DNA from: Amycolatopsis mediterranei
Lineage (GTDB): Bacteria > Actinomycetota > Actinomycetes > Mycobacteriales > Pseudonocardiaceae
Direction of reading: 5' to 3'
Length of the DNA: 64,000 nt
NCBI RefSeq assembly: GCF_026017845.1
Contig: NZ_CP100416.1
Location: 6,329,444 to 6,393,443, forward strand
A model generated the notes under the pieces. That model did no database searches. It was not told where the DNA came from and saw only the letters and a program-made list of their open reading frames with translations. Of this stretch, positions 56,192-63,711 are shown piece by piece; positions within the stretch are counted from its first letter, which is position 1; each line of letters opens with the position of its first letter. Made by a program: the position numbers and the translations under genes.

Positions 56192-56824
56192 CTAGCGAGC
56201 GGTGATCCGGCCGTTGCGGATCGCCGAGCGCAGCAGGAACGCCGCGGCGACGAGGCAGGACAGGATGCCGGCCACCCCGGCTTCCGGGCCGAAGGAGCCC
56301 CCGGTCAGCGCCGGCGGACCGGCCAACGCGGTGTGGACCAGGCCGCCGAACTCGCTCGACTTGCCCGACACCGCCGTGCCGAACCCCGCTTCGACGACGT
56401 TCCAGGCGAAATGGATGCCGATCGGCATCCAGAGTGCACGGGTGGCGATGTAGGCGGCGGTGAGCATGATGCCGCCCTGCAGGACGATGGCGGTGGCGCC
56501 CCACAGCATCGCGCCGGTGCCGGTTTCGGAGGTGCCCGCCAGGCGCACCGCGCCGAAGAGCACCGCGGACACCGCAAGGGCGGGCCACGTCCCGAACCGT
56601 TCTTCGGCGATGCGGAAGAGCACGCCGCGGAACACCACTTCTTCCGTCACCGCCACACAGGCCATGACGCCGAGCGTCGCCAGGAACTTCCAGGAGTCGC
56701 CTCCGGTGACGTGCCAGCCCCCGAAGACGAGGATGATCAGCATCGTCGCCAGGAAGGCACCGGCACCGACGGCGATTCCGCCCAGCAGCCCGGACACCGC
56801 CCGGTCGCGCGGAAGCTCCGGCAC
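56192..56824 (-). CDS. CPBP-family intramembrane metalloprotease (Abi/CAAX-type)
   Basis: 210 aa, six to seven membrane helices. The catalytic motifs are VAVTEEVVFRGVLFRIAEER (EExxxR, motif 1) and WMPIGIHFAWNVVEAGFG (HxxxN/HFxWN, motif 3); the F-x-x-x-H-like motif 2 is weak (SAVLFGAVRL, where His is replaced). Members cleave or process membrane and prenylated proteins, and some guard against self-made peptides. It starts 27 bp from the kinase fragment, which is divergent. Substrate unknown. Confidence 0.87.
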   Translation of the reverse strand: MPELPRDRAVSGLLGGIAVGAGAFLATMLIILVFGGWHVTGGDSWKFLATLGVMACVAVTEEVVFRGVLFRIAEERFGTWPALAVSAVLFGAVRLAGTSETGTGAMLWGATAIVLQGGIMLTAAYIATRALWMPIGIHFAWNVVEAGFGTAVSGKSSEFGGLVHTALAGPPALTGGSFGPEAGVAGILSCLVAAAFLLRSAIRNGRITAR

Positions 56825-56850
56825 GGAGGGCCTCCGTTCGACGAGCTCCC

Positions 56851-57162
56851 CTCCCCGTCGACGTTTCCTTGGCCGTGTACCGGGTCGTGCAGGAGGGCCT
56901 GACGAACGCCCTCAAGTACGCCGCCGGGCAGCCGACCGAGGTGCGGACCGCTTGCCTGAACGGTCAGGTCGAGGTCGAAGTCACCAACGCCGCCGCTCCG
57001 GTCCCGATCTCGGTGGGGGTCCGGCGGGAGCTCGCCGGCGGGCGCGGTCTGGCCGGGCTGCGCGAACGGGTCACCGCGCTCGCCGGCGAACTGACCGCGG
57101 GTGCCCGACCGGACGGCCGGTGGCGGCTGCGCGCGGTGGTCCCGATCGCCGGTGGCGCATGA
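56851..57162 (+). pseudogene. Histidine-kinase HATPase fragment
   Basis: Only the ATPase end of a HisKA_3 kinase remains: LPVDVSLAVYRVVQEGLTNA (N box), VEVEVTNAAAP, and RGLAGLRERVTALAGELTAG (G box). The membrane part and the His-containing dimerisation helix are absent; the upstream DNA is the CPBP gene promoter. The stop overlaps the response regulator ATG (ATGA) as in an intact pair. A TTG at 56869 could start it, but it would have no phosphoacceptor. Confidence 0.75.
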
Positions 57163-57846
57163 CCATCCGCGTGCTGATCTGTGAAGACCACGAACTCGTC
57201 CGCACGGCCTACATCACGGTCTTCGGGGCGCAGCCGGACATGGAGGTGGTCGGGGAAGCCGCCGACGGCGCGACGGCGCTCGAAGCGAGCGAGCGCCTGA
57301 GCCCGGACGTCGTCGTCATGGACATCCACTTGCCGGGCCCGGACGGCATCGAGGTCACCCGGCGGATCGCCCGGCCCGGCGTCGCCCGGCCGCCGAAAGT
57401 GCTCGTCGTGACCGCGTTCAACACCGACGAGTACGTTTGCGAAGCCTTGCGCGCCGGGGCGAGCGGGTTCCTGCTCAAGGACTCCCCGGTGATCGAGCTG
57501 GTGAACGGCATCCGCACGCTCGCCCGAGGCGAGTCGCTGCTGACACCGGCCGTGACCCGAAACCTCATCGGGCGCTTCGCCACCCGCGTCCGGCCGGCCC
57601 GGCACTGGCCATCCTGTCACCCCGGGAGCGCGAGGTGCTGCGGTTGATCGCGGCCGGCCTGGCGAACACGGAAATCGCCGAAGAGCTGGGGCTGGGGCTG
57701 GGGCTGGGGCTGGGCTTCGAAGCCGTGAAGACCTACGTTTCCAGCATCCTGATTAACTGGACCTGCGGGACCGGGTCCAAGCGGTCGTGTTCGCTTACCG
57801 GACCGGCTTCGCCACGAGTGCCGAGCGTGATCCCGCAGGCGGCTTC
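57159..57846 (+). pseudogene. Frameshifted NarL-type response regulator
   Basis: The receiver domain is intact (MTIRVLICEDHELVRTAYIT, VVVMDIHLPGPDG, FLLKDSPVIEL). After RFATRVRPA near 57600 the frame shifts; the HTH continues one frame over: ALAILSPREREVLRLIAAGL, ANTEIAEEL, then LGLGLGLGLG and FEAVKTYVSSIL. A second shift near 57755 leads to RDRVQAVVFAYRTGF in the third frame. So the HTH cannot be made from one frame, and it also carries a repeat expansion. With its kinase also broken, this two-component system is dead. Confidence 0.82.
57685..57715 (+). repeat. GGGGCT hexanucleotide repeat inside an HTH
   Basis: About five copies of CTGGGG in a row (AAGAGCTGGGG onward) encode alternating Leu-Gly. 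Normal NarL-type regulators have a single L-G-L at this turn of the HTH, so roughly three copies were gained, most likely by replication slippage. Confidence 0.85.
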
Positions 57847-57903
57847 GACGCCGGCGGGTCGGCGATCCGGCCGAGCACAGTTCCGGCGACAACGTCTGCT
57901 CGC

Positions 57904-58446
57904 TCACTGGGTCCACTTCTTGGCCCAGCCCGTTTCAGCGCTCGCCGACCAGAAGTTGTCCATCAACTGCGCCGCGGCATGGGGCTCGAACCCGAGATCC
58001 GCCGGCGGCAGTTCGCGGCGTTCCGCAGGAGTGCCCAGCCCCATGATGACCTGCTCGAAGCCGGCCGGCGTGTAGCCGTTGAACACGTGCGCGGCGCTCT
58101 GCGTGGTGAAGCTGTGCACCGTTCCACGCGGAATCCACACCGAGTCACCCGCCGTCGCCCGCATCGGCGGCTTGTCTTCGACACGGAATTCGATGGAGCC
58201 TTCGAGGATGTTGAACCACTCGTCGATCGGGTGGACGTGCGGCGGCGGGCCGCCATCCGACGGCATCCACTGCTCCATCACCGAGAACGCTCCGCCGGTC
58301 TGCTCGGAATCCGCCAAGACGACCCAGAGGACACCGAACGCCCAGTACGCCGGGGCCGTGTCCCTCCCGGTCAGGAACGGCACACCATGAGGCGATCCAG
58401 CAGCGACGGTGTTCTTCTCGTCAATCACGATCGTGTCCTTTCGCAT
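57904..58446 (-). CDS. Cupin-domain protein
   Basis: 180 aa from the ATG at 58446; ATG 58464 would lie inside the operator. The double-stranded beta-helix motifs are GGPPPHVHPIDEWFNILEGS (cupin motif 1, His-x-His with Glu) and AGDSVWIPRGTVHSFT (motif 2, with His), so three His and one Glu can bind a metal. The phrases around it (YWAFGVLWVVLADSEQTGG) recall quercetin 2,3-dioxygenase-like proteins, but substrate is unknown. It is divergent from a TetR regulator with a perfect palindrome between, which likely controls it. Confidence 0.88.
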   Translation of the reverse strand: MRKDTIVIDEKNTVAAGSPHGVPFLTGRDTAPAYWAFGVLWVVLADSEQTGGAFSVMEQWMPSDGGPPPHVHPIDEWFNILEGSIEFRVEDKPPMRATAGDSVWIPRGTVHSFTTQSAAHVFNGYTPAGFEQVIMGLGTPAERRELPPADLGFEPHAAAQLMDNFWSASAETGWAKKWTQ

Positions 58447-58449
58447 CTT

Positions 58450-58462
58450 GGTACTCAGTACC
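58450..58462. promoter_or_regulatory. GGTACT-C-AGTACC operator
   Basis: A perfect 13-bp palindrome 3 bp upstream of the cupin start codon and 54 bp upstream of the TetR GTG. Its size and place fit a TetR-family operator that would block cupin expression and the regulator itself. Confidence 0.6.
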
Positions 58463-58516
58463 ATACCACACTGAGTTCCGGATGAACCTGAGAGCCGCAT
58501 TGCGTATGATGCCTGG

Positions 58517-59116
58517 GTGACACCGGAACAAGCGCCCGACTCCCTCATCCAGCGCAAGCAGTTGCGCGCGCGGCAGCGCATCATCGACGCCGCCGACGAG
58601 CTCTTCGCGCTACATGGGTACGACGCGGTTTCGGTGAGCGACATCGCCGCGCGCGCCGAGGTGGGCCGCACGACTTTCTTCCGTTATTTCGGCGACAAGA
58701 CGGAGGTCGTCTTCGCCAAGGAGCAGACGCTGCTCGACACGATCGCCCAGGCGGGCGCAGACGACACCGTCGGCGCCGCGCGCGACTACCGCGAGGCCAT
58801 CGAACAGCTGCGCCCGACCGTCCTGCGTCTGTGCGCCCACGTGGCGGAAGACCCCGACACGTACGAGCGCCACGCCGATCTGGTCGAAAAGCACCTCGAG
58901 CTGCGTGCCCGTGACGCACTCAAGACCCAGCAGCTCGCGTCGAACCTCAGCGAGGTGCTGCGAAGCCGCGGCACCTCGCCGACCATCGCCGTGTTCGCCG
59001 CGCAGATCGCGCTCGCCTGCTACGAGACGGCCCGACGTCGTGCCCGTACCGCCGCCGACCTCGTCAGCGAGTCAGGCGCCGCGTTCGACGAGGTCCTCAC
59101 CCTCGGGTCCGGCTGA
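58517..59116 (+). CDS. TetR-family transcriptional regulator
   Basis: 199 aa from a GTG at 58517; no strong SD is visible upstream. The HTH is RQRIIDAADELFALHGYDAV, SVSDIAARAEVGRTTFFRYF and GDKTEVVFA, the classic TetR N-terminus. The C-terminal helical domain would bind an unknown small molecule. It is divergent from the cupin gene across the GGTACTCAGTACC palindrome, the usual layout of a TetR and its target. Confidence 0.92.
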   Translation: MTPEQAPDSLIQRKQLRARQRIIDAADELFALHGYDAVSVSDIAARAEVGRTTFFRYFGDKTEVVFAKEQTLLDTIAQAGADDTVGAARDYREAIEQLRPTVLRLCAHVAEDPDTYERHADLVEKHLELRARDALKTQQLASNLSEVLRSRGTSPTIAVFAAQIALACYETARRRARTAADLVSESGAAFDEVLTLGSG

Positions 59117-59287
59117 CCGTCTCATGCCCCGCCTTGGCGACATCACGCAGTACCCCGAGATCGTCATCGAGACGACGGACGTGAACGACGCGTTCTGTAA
59201 GAACGGCACTAGACCAGCTCCGGCTCGACCTGGACGATGACCTGGGCGATCCTGAAGTCGACACCGCCGGCAGGGAGAAGGTGGGGG

Positions 59288-59675
59288 TCACTTGCCGAGG
59301 AAAAGGTTCACCTGGGCGGCGAACTCGTCGATGTGCTGGAACAGGAACGCGTGCCCGGCGTCGCTGTAGAGCAGCAGGGTGGAGTCGGGGACCTGTTCGA
59401 CCGCCTTGTCGGAGCCGATGGCGGGGATCATCACGTCGTGGATCCCGTTGGCGTAGAGAACCGGCTGGCTGATCGCCCGCAGCTGGGCCTGCAGCCGCTC
59501 CCATTCCACGGCCAGGAGGCGTCCGACGGCGGCGAGCTGGCCCTGGGCGGCGTCCTCGGTCACCGCCGGGCCGCCCTTCCCCAGGCGCTTGGCGACCTTG
59601 CCCAGGTGCTCGAGCCCGGCGGCGCGGGCCTGGTCGGTCGTGGTTCTCGAGGGTGTCAGCCGTGTACGTTGTCAA
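59288..59675 (-). pseudogene. Alpha/beta-hydrolase remnant
   Basis: The frame ending at 59288 reads TTTDQARAAGLEHLGKVAKR, then LLAVEWERLQAQLRAISQPV, LYANGIHDVMIPAIGSDKAV and YSDAGHAFLFQHIDEFAAQV. The last two hold the catalytic Asp (GIHDVMI) and His (DAGHAFL) of alpha/beta hydrolases, but the nucleophile elbow is absent. A TTG at 59675 opens a different frame (TTYTADTLENHD), probably the old N-terminus. So about 170 residues including the active Ser were deleted. An AT-rich stretch at 59665-59705 lies upstream. The region 59117-59287 shows nothing I can assign. Confidence 0.75.
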
Positions 59676-59781
59676 TCTTTATATTATGACCATACTTCTA
59701 TGAGCGGTGCAAGCAACCCTTCCCCGAGCGACGAGGCACACGTTCCCTCGGACGGGTTGCGGATGTCGTCCGACAGCTGGT

Positions 59782-60990
59782 TCAGCGCGCCGATCCGGCC
59801 GGATCGAGCAGCCACGACGCGGCCACCGCGGCCCCATCGGTCCGCATCGCGGCCGCGACCGCCCGGGCCCGGGCCGCGGTTTCCGGCGCCAGCGCCCGAT
59901 CGAGCGCGTTCGACAGCGACTCGACCGTCGGCGTCGGACCCTCGTGGGCCACCCCGATGCCCAGCTCGGCCACCCGCCCGGCCCAGTACGGCTGGTCCAC
60001 CATCTGGGCGACCACCACCTGCGGCGCGCCGGCCCGTGCGGCCACCGTCGTCGTGCCGGCGCCGCCGTGCTGCACCACCGCGGCCATCCGCGCGAACAGG
60101 GCGTGCAGGTTGACTTCGCCGACCGCGCAGCAGTCCGCGCCGTCGTCGATCAGCGACAGATCGGCCCAGCCCCGCCCGACGACCACCCGGCGCCCCCGGG
60201 CCCGGATCGCCGCGATGGCCACCTCGGCGACGTCGGCCGGGGCACGCATGCTGCCGAACCCCACGTACACCGGCGGATCACCGGCGTCGAGGAACGCCGT
60301 GACCTCGCCGGGCAGCGGGCGGTCGTCCGGCAGGATCCACGCACCGGTCTGGCCGACGTCGAGGTCCGACGGCTCGGGCCACGGCGCCAGCACCGGATCC
60401 GCGGCCAGCCAGGGCCGGTCGGTCAGGACGTGGCGGCGGACGTCGTCGACGGCGGCCAGGCCCATCGCCGCCCGGTGGGCGTTGAGCGCGGCGCCGAACA
60501 CCGCGTTGTAGTTGCGGGCATCCAGCTCCCACCGCGCCTTGGGGTCGGTCGCCTCGGGCGGGAACGGTCGCTCCGCGAACGGCACCGGCGAATGGTGCGG
60601 CGAGGGCAGGATGACCGGGCAGTAGCTCGCATACCGGTAGCGCAGACCCAGTTTCTCGGCCACCGACCGTGCCGCGACCGGCATCAGCCCGGCCGCCACC
60701 AGCGCGTCACACCCTTGCGCCGCCGCGGCCAGCCCGTCGAACTGCGCGGCGATCAGCTCCGCGACGCGCCGAGACCGGTCGCCGGCCGGCGGTGGCATCG
60801 CCCCGTGCAACACCGGTCGCACCGGCCAGCCGACCGGGACCAGCTCCACTCCGACGCCGGCCAGGCGCTCCGCGAAATCGGGCGGCGCGCACACCCGCAC
60901 CTGCGCGCCCAGTTCCCGCGCCCGCACGGCCAGCCCGACCAGAGGCTCGACATCCCCGCGCGACCCGTAGGTCGACAACAACACGCGCAC
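59782..60990 (-). CDS. GT1-family glycosyltransferase (glycopeptide Gtf/MGT type)
   Basis: 402 aa from the GTG at 60990 with GGGAG upstream (an ATG at 61017 is possible). VRVLLSTYGSRGDVEPLVGL is the GtfA-E type start; the C-terminal donor-binding region has VYVGFGSMRAPADVAEVAI, CCAVGEVNLHALFARMAAVV and QHGGAGTTTVAARAGAPQVV (the HGGAGTT motif that holds the nucleotide-sugar phosphates). Length and motifs match the vancomycin-group and macrolide transferases that attach TDP-sugars to secondary metabolites. No biosynthetic cluster is next to it here; the nearest sugar genes are the epimerases at 1-3 kb. Acceptor unknown. Confidence 0.9.
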   Translation of the reverse strand: MRVLLSTYGSRGDVEPLVGLAVRARELGAQVRVCAPPDFAERLAGVGVELVPVGWPVRPVLHGAMPPPAGDRSRRVAELIAAQFDGLAAAAQGCDALVAAGLMPVAARSVAEKLGLRYRYASYCPVILPSPHHSPVPFAERPFPPEATDPKARWELDARNYNAVFGAALNAHRAAMGLAAVDDVRRHVLTDRPWLAADPVLAPWPEPSDLDVGQTGAWILPDDRPLPGEVTAFLDAGDPPVYVGFGSMRAPADVAEVAIAAIRARGRRVVVGRGWADLSLIDDGADCCAVGEVNLHALFARMAAVVQHGGAGTTTVAARAGAPQVVVAQMVDQPYWAGRVAELGIGVAHEGPTPTVESLSNALDRALAPETAARARAVAAAMRTDGAAVAASWLLDPAGSAR

Positions 60991-61139
60991 GTGGCCACTC
61001 CCGTCTCCACCCGCCATTCTGAAGACGGGAGCGGGGATCGCGGGCCCGCAGTTCTACCCACGCCTTCCGCGAAGCAAGGCACGACACGCCCGCAGGCAGG
61101 TGGCTCAGCGGTCTTGCGATCGCCGGCGCATGCGGAAAG

Positions 61140-61625
61140 TCACCGGGTTTCCCGCCCGGGCGTGCCGGTTGTCTCTCCGGGGTCGATGCGGCGCAGCAGG
61201 TCCTGGAGCTGTCGGCGCTGGGCCGCGGTCAGCCGGTTGATCATCTCGGCGTCCAGGCGCGGGATGTGGGCTTTGAGCCCGGCGCGCAGAGCCGCCTGGC
61301 CCGCGTCGGTCAGCGCGACCCGGAAAGCGCGGCCGTCCTGCGGGTCGCGTTCCCGGCGGATCACGCCCTTGTCCTCCAGGCGGGCGACCAGCTTGGTGGT
61401 GCCCGCGGAGCTGTAGCCCATCCGGGCGGCGACCATGCTGGCGTGGGTGCGCGGGCCGGGAAAGCGCGCCAGGCGCAGCAGGAACTCGAACTCGGTGCCG
61501 TCCAGGCCGGTGGCGGCGCGGATGTCGGCGTGCAGCAACGTGTTGAGGGCCCGGTGCAGGTTGACCACCCGGCCCCACAGCACCACTCCTTCGTCGGCCA
61601 CCAGCGCACGCAACTCCTCATCCAC
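61140..61625 (-). CDS. MarR-family transcriptional regulator
   Basis: 161 aa from the GTG at 61625. VVNLHRALNTLLHADIRAAT, then the winged HTH FLLRLARFPGPRTHASMVAA, RMGYSSAGTTKLVARLEDKG, VIRRERDPQDGRAFRVALTD are the MarR plan with the conserved Asp-Gly-Arg wing. It is divergent from the MBL-fold operon across a gap with two direct repeats. Most likely it represses that operon and responds to a small molecule processed by it. Confidence 0.92.
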   Translation of the reverse strand: MDEELRALVADEGVVLWGRVVNLHRALNTLLHADIRAATGLDGTEFEFLLRLARFPGPRTHASMVAARMGYSSAGTTKLVARLEDKGVIRRERDPQDGRAFRVALTDAGQAALRAGLKAHIPRLDAEMINRLTAAQRRQLQDLLRRIDPGETTGTPGRETR

Positions 61626-61654
61626 GGTGCCGATGGTATCGGACCCCGGGAATA

Positions 61655-61690
61655 TAACTCGCCAGAGAGCTACTTTAACTCGCCAGAGAG
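61655..61690. promoter_or_regulatory. Two direct repeats TAACTCGCCAGAGAG
   Basis: The 15-base sequence TAACTCGCCAGAGAG occurs at 61655-61669 and 61676-61690, a 21-bp period, i.e. two DNA turns on the same face. They fill the MarR/MBL divergent promoter; each carries a small CTC...GAG dyad. MarR operator candidates. Confidence 0.65.
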
Positions 61691-61745
61691 GTATATGTTG
61701 AGCCGTGCCGACCGCACGGCCGGCCATGAGGAGACTGTGAGCAGC

Positions 61746-62552
61746 ATGACCGACCTGACCTACACGATCATCGACGGGGACTTCCCCGCCGGAGTCAAGA
61801 ACAAAACCGCGACCCTGGTGACCAGCGAGAACGAGGCACTGCTGGTCGACGCCGGGTTCACCCGCGCCGACGGGCACCGGCTGGTCGCCGCCGCACTCGA
61901 CGCCGGCAGGCAGCTGACCACCGTGGTGATCAGCCACGCCGACCCGGACTTCTACTTCGGCGCCGAAGTCATCGCCGACGCCTTCCCCGACGCGACCTTC
62001 CTGGCCACCCCGGAGGTGGCCGCCGCGATGGCGAAGAAGTACGAGGGCAAGCTCAAGGCCTGGGCCGCGCTGGGCGCGAACCTGCCCACCCGGCTGATCG
62101 AGACCGAGCCGCTGACCAGCGACCTGACGTTCGCCGGCCACACCTTCCAGCTCAAGGGCGCACCCGCCGCGCTGCCCGACCGCACCTACCTCTACCAGGC
62201 CGAGGACCGCGCGATCCTCGGCGGCGTGCTGGTCTTCGCCGACGAGCACGTGTGGATCGCCGACACCCCGCGCGACGAGCAGCTCGACGCCTGGGACGCG
62301 CTCCTGAGCGAGATGCAGGGCCTCGAGCCCACGCTCGTGGTGCCCGGCCACCGGCAGCCCTCGGCCGCTGCGGACGCGAGCGCGATCGCCTACACCCTCG
62401 AGTACATCGCCGCGTTCCGCCGCATCGTGGCCGAAGCCGCCGACGGCGCCACCGCCACCGAGGAACTGCTCAGGGCGTACCCGCAGGCCGGCATGCAGAT
62501 CGCCGCACAGCTCGGCCCGAAGGTCGTCAAGGGCGAAATGGCGTGGGGCTGA
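61746..62552 (+). CDS. MBL-fold metallo-hydrolase, altered metal motif
   Basis: 268 aa from the ATG at 61746 (a GTG at 61737 is also possible). VKNKTATLVTSENEALLVDA is the MBL strand pair with the Asp, and VVISHADPDFYFGAEVIADA sits where HxHxDH should be: only His and Asp of that motif remain (SHADPDFYF). WIADTPRDEQ replaces the usual third-ligand loop, and LVVPGHRQP keeps the last His. So one metal site looks damaged, or this is the quorum-lactonase-like branch with substitutions. It is first of three genes, with the NTF2 genes at 2 and 34 bp spacing. Confidence 0.85.
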   Translation: MTDLTYTIIDGDFPAGVKNKTATLVTSENEALLVDAGFTRADGHRLVAAALDAGRQLTTVVISHADPDFYFGAEVIADAFPDATFLATPEVAAAMAKKYEGKLKAWAALGANLPTRLIETEPLTSDLTFAGHTFQLKGAPAALPDRTYLYQAEDRAILGGVLVFADEHVWIADTPRDEQLDAWDALLSEMQGLEPTLVVPGHRQPSAAADASAIAYTLEYIAAFRRIVAEAADGATATEELLRAYPQAGMQIAAQLGPKVVKGEMAWG

Positions 62553-62554
62553 CC

Positions 62555-62977
62555 ATGACCGAGACCGATTTCGCCACGAGCAGCACACCGGCCGACGTGG
62601 TGCGCCGCCAATACCTCGCCTCCGCCGCGGCCGACCTGGCCGCCCTGCGCGCCACGCTCGCCCCGGACGTGGAATGGACCGAGATGGCCGGCTTTCCGCT
62701 GGCCGGCACCTACCGCACGCCTAACGGCGTGACCGCGAACGTCATGCAGCGGCTCGGCGCCGACTGGGACGGCTGGGCCGCGCACGACGACACCTACGTC
62801 GTCGACGGTGAGAACGTCGTGGTCCTGGCCCGCTACACCGCGGTCCACAAAGCCACCGGCAAGCACCTGAACGCGCGCGTCGCCCACCACTTCGTCGTAC
62901 GTGGCGGCCTGATCGTGCGCTTCGAGCAGTTCGTCGACACCGCCCTGGTGCGCGACGCCGCAACCCCCGACAGCTGA
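62555..62977 (+). CDS. NTF2/SnoaL-like protein (1)
   Basis: 140 aa, 2 bp after the MBL stop. VVRRQYLASAAADLAALRAT, LAPDVEWTEMAGFPLAGTYR, VVVLARYTAVHKATGKHLNA and VRGGLIVRFEQFVDTALV follow the alpha+beta cone of ketosteroid isomerase-like NTF2 proteins (SnoaL_2 type). Such proteins act as isomerases, hydrolases or binders of small hydrophobic molecules. Operon partner of the MBL hydrolase, so likely in the same small-molecule conversion. Confidence 0.88.
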   Translation: MTETDFATSSTPADVVRRQYLASAAADLAALRATLAPDVEWTEMAGFPLAGTYRTPNGVTANVMQRLGADWDGWAAHDDTYVVDGENVVVLARYTAVHKATGKHLNARVAHHFVVRGGLIVRFEQFVDTALVRDAATPDS

Positions 62978-63011
62978 GACAACCGCGTTGCCGAGAAAGG
63001 AACCCGAACCC

Positions 63012-63389
63012 GTGTCCGCAGCCGCGAACAAAGCCCTCGTGCTCGCCTTCTACCAGCAGGCGTTCAACGACGGCCGGCCCGAACAGGCCGCCGTCCACCT
63101 GGGCACCACCTACACCCAGCACAACCCCGGTGCCCCGGACGGCGCCGAGGGCTTCATCGGCTACGTGCACTGGCTGCGCGGCCAGTTCCCCGAACTGCAC
63201 CTGGACATCAAGCGCGCCATCGCCGAAGACGATCTGGTAGTGACCCACAGCAACCTGCACCTCAAGCCCGGCGACCTCGGCATGGCGGTGGCCGACCTCT
63301 GGCGCGTCGCCGACGACAAGATCGTCGAACACTGGGACGTCGTGCAGGAGGTCCCCGAGAAAAGCAGCAACGACAACACCATGTTCTGA
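63012..63389 (+). CDS. NTF2/SnoaL-like protein (2)
   Basis: 125 aa from a GTG at 63012 (AAAGG upstream; a TTG at 62988 is the alternative). KALVLAFYQQAFNDGRPEQA, TYTQHNPGAPDGAEGFIGYV and WRVADDKIVEHWDVVQEVPE are typical of the SnoaL-like polyketide cyclase/putative-ester cyclase group, with the conserved YxQHNP and DKIVEHWDV motifs. It is third in the MarR-controlled operon. The function of this very common subtype is not established. Confidence 0.9.
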   Translation: MSAAANKALVLAFYQQAFNDGRPEQAAVHLGTTYTQHNPGAPDGAEGFIGYVHWLRGQFPELHLDIKRAIAEDDLVVTHSNLHLKPGDLGMAVADLWRVADDKIVEHWDVVQEVPEKSSNDNTMF

Positions 63390-63711
63390 AACCTGAGATC
63401 GGACGAGCCGTGGCCGACGGCCTCTTTGCCGGCTCCCGAAGACGTCTTGTCACCCGAACAGCAACGACAACTCCTCACGGCTCGCGTACCGGATTTCGTC
63501 GAGCACCGCACTCTGACCTGGCCGGGAAAGGCGCGGCGACCCTCGTCGAGACGCAGCCGTTCAACCTTTCGGTTGAACGGGAATTCGACCGTCGCCGCGG
63601 CCGACCGCAGCTTCCGGGCGACGCGGCGGGTGGGGCGGCCGCGCCAAAGTGGACAGTGCCCGTGGTGCCGGGTGTGCGATCTTCACCGGCCAGCAGAAAG
63701 GTTTTCCCATC
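63390..63711. other. Gap with a perfect hairpin
   Basis: No gene is apparent. At 63557-63580 CCGTTCAACC and GGTTGAACGG form a 10-bp perfect stem with loop TTTC. It may terminate the NTF2 operon (it is 168 bp past the stop, which is far) or act as an operator or mRNA element for the downstream solute-binding gene, 132 bp away. Confidence 0.6.

Noticed and set aside
59660..59710. AT-rich stretch as a phage attachment site or insertion boundary
   Set aside because: No integrase, tRNA or repeat pair accompanies it; it looks like the promoter/N-terminus of the decayed hydrolase.
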